Shown: positions 6,914-7,842 of the stretch, piece by piece
Layout: every line of letters starts with the position of its first letter
Position numbering within the stretch: position 1 is the stretch's first letter
Made by a program: the position numbers and the translations under genes
The notes under the pieces: model-generated
Told to the model about the DNA's origin: nothing
Seen by the model: the letters and a program-made list of their open reading frames with translations, nothing else
Databases searched by the model: none
Origin: Hypericibacter sp050729195
GTDB taxonomy: Bacteria; Pseudomonadota; Alphaproteobacteria; Dongiales; Dongiaceae
Reading direction: 5' to 3'
DNA: 7,842 nucleotides
Assembly (NCBI RefSeq): GCF_050729195.1
Contig: NZ_JBOHKS010000004.1
Location: 1 to 7,842 of the forward strand

Positions 6914-6940
6914 ATCCCCTCCCCCCTTGAGGGGGAGGGT
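6914..6940 (-). repeat. Palindromic intergenic repeat, copy 2 (inverted)
   Basis: Copy 2 matches the reverse complement of copy 1 at 25 of 27 positions and folds into the same hairpin. The two differences fall on the two partners of one base pair, so pairing is kept. A 29-base spacer (6885-6913) separates the copies, so the two could also pair with each other in one long stem. In the transcript of pdhC these hairpins lie 38-120 bases after the stop codon. There they may slow 3' decay or reduce read-through into the GST-lpdA part. There is no T-run of a classical terminator. Confidence 0.75.
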
Positions 6941-6977
6941 TAGGGAGGGGAGTACCACGCAAACCATGGCCGCCCTC

Positions 6978-7842
6978 CTACAGCATCATCGTGATCGGAT
7001 CTTCGAGCAGCTTCTTGATCGCGTCCAGGAACTGCGCGCCGATGGCGCCGTCGATGACGCGGTGGTCGCAGGAGATGGTGCAGCTCATCATGGTGGCGAC
7101 GGCAAGCGCCCCGCCCTTCACCACCGCGCGCTGCTCGCCCTTGCCGACGGCGAGGATCGAGCCCTGCGGCGGGTTGATGACGGCCGCGAACTCCTTGATG
7201 CCGAACATGCCGAGATTGGAGAGCGAGAAGGCGCCACCCTGATATTCCTCGGGCAGGAGCTTGCCGGCCTTGGCGCGGTCGGCGAGCGATTTCATCTCCG
7301 ACGAGATCGTGGCGAGGCCCTTCCGGTCGACCGAGCGGATGATGGGCGTGATGAGCCCGTCATCCAGCGCCACCGCGACCGAGACGTCGCAGGTCTTGTT
7401 GAGCAGGATCTTGTCGCCGCCCCAGATCGCATTGGCGCGCGGAACCCGCGCCAGCGCCATACCGCAGGCCTTGATGACGAGATCGTTGACCGAGAGCTTC
7501 ACGCCCTCGCCGGCCTTGGCGTTGAGCTGCGTGCGCAGCGCCAGGAGCGCGTCGATGTCGGCCTCGACCGTCAGGTAGAAATGCGGAATGGTCTGCTTGG
7601 ATTCCATCAGCCGGCGCGCGATCACCTTGCGCATCGTGCTGAGCGGCAGCTCGGTGAAGCCCTCGGTCGGCAGCGGCGTCGCCGAGGCGGCCGCGGGTGC
7701 TGCCGCAGCCGGGCGCGGTGCCGGCGCGCTGGGAGCCGCGGGCGCGGCAGCAATGCCCGACGACTTGGCACCTTCGACATCGGCTTTGACGATGCGGCCA
7801 TGCGGGCCCGAGCCCTGGATCCGCGCGAGATCGAGATTGGCC
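6978..7842 (-). CDS. pdhC: Dihydrolipoamide acetyltransferase, E2 of pyruvate dehydrogenase (5' end outside window)
   Basis: E2 is the core of the pyruvate dehydrogenase complex. It moves acetyl groups from lipoyl arms to coenzyme A. The window holds the last 287 residues. The frame opens at the right edge in the peripheral subunit-binding domain, which docks E1/E3 (NLDLARIQGSGPHGRIVKAD, coded near 7841-7782). Next comes an Ala/Pro-rich flexible hinge of about 30 residues (about 7755-7675), then the catalytic domain from about TEGFTELPLSTMRKVIARRL to the end. The active-site DHRVIDG is at 7067-7047, and the protein ends in EDPITMML. The lipoyl domain(s) must lie beyond the edge. The ATG at 7634 is internal to the catalytic domain and is not the start. 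The ending and hinge fit the alphaproteobacterial PdhC type rather than the 2-oxoglutarate dehydrogenase E2. Genes for E1 subunits would be expected further right. Confidence 0.95.
   Translation of the reverse strand, partial: ANLDLARIQGSGPHGRIVKADVEGAKSSGIAAAPAAPSAPAPRPAAAAPAAASATPLPTEGFTELPLSTMRKVIARRLMESKQTIPHFYLTVEADIDALLALRTQLNAKAGEGVKLSVNDLVIKACGMALARVPRANAIWGGDKILLNKTCDVSVAVALDDGLITPIIRSVDRKGLATISSEMKSLADRAKAGKLLPEEYQGGAFSLSNLGMFGIKEFAAVINPPQGSILAVGKGEQRAVVKGGALAVATMMSCTISCDHRVIDGAIGAQFLDAIKKLLEDPITMML

Larger units (their letters stand above)
6807..6977. other. Intergenic gap between pdhC and the GST gene
   Basis: The gap has no supported gene. It is dominated by the inverted pair of G/C-rich palindromes (6858-6940). 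About 50 bases remain before the GST start and about 35 after the pdhC stop, with no recognisable promoter in either. Confidence 0.5.

Noticed and set aside
1..7842. CRISPR arrays, tRNA/rRNA genes, insertion sequences, prophage or toxin-antitoxin modules
   Set aside because: No regularly spaced repeats, tRNA-like folds, transposase or integrase frames were seen. The RatA label on the START-domain gene is a family name and not evidence for a toxin-antitoxin pair.

Overview
The window reads as chromosomal DNA from a high-GC alphaproteobacterium. A Rhodospirillales-like organism is my best guess, from the gene order around the pyruvate dehydrogenase genes, the protein sequences and the codon bias; this is inference, not a database match. 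Every supported gene lies on the minus strand, so transcription runs from high to low coordinates. The left edge cuts the 3' end of a channel gene, and the right edge cuts the 5' part of the gene for the E2 subunit of pyruvate dehydrogenase.

In order of transcription, the window holds: the C-terminal two thirds or so of dihydrolipoamide acetyltransferase (pdhC, E2; 7842-6978); a 171-base gap with two inverted copies of a G/C-rich palindromic repeat; a glutathione S-transferase family protein (6806-6165); dihydrolipoamide dehydrogenase (lpdA, E3; 6134-4737); a two-helix membrane protein with a PH-like C-terminal part (4726-4079); a small gene that seems to be split by a +1 frameshift (4075-3808); lipoyl synthase (lipA; 3803-2847); a RatA/COQ10-type START-domain protein (2819-2370); a 182-base gap with weak hairpins; and a large MscS-family mechanosensitive channel (from 2187 past the left edge).

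The backbone is coherent. E2 carries lipoyl groups, E3 reoxidises them, and LipA inserts the sulphur atoms that make them. The RatA/COQ10-like protein probably serves the quinone pool that receives electrons from the resulting NADH. From the GST gene to the RatA/COQ10 gene the gaps are only 3 to 30 bases, which suggests one operon. The channel is probably a separate unit.

Most of the window is ordinary core metabolism, and I do not see an obviously new multi-gene system. The stretch most worth a second look is about 3.8-4.7 kb. There an unrecognised membrane protein and an apparently frameshifted small gene sit, with visibly lower GC, between lpdA and lipA. The second is the repeat pair at 6858-6940, whose two copies differ by exactly one compensatory base pair.
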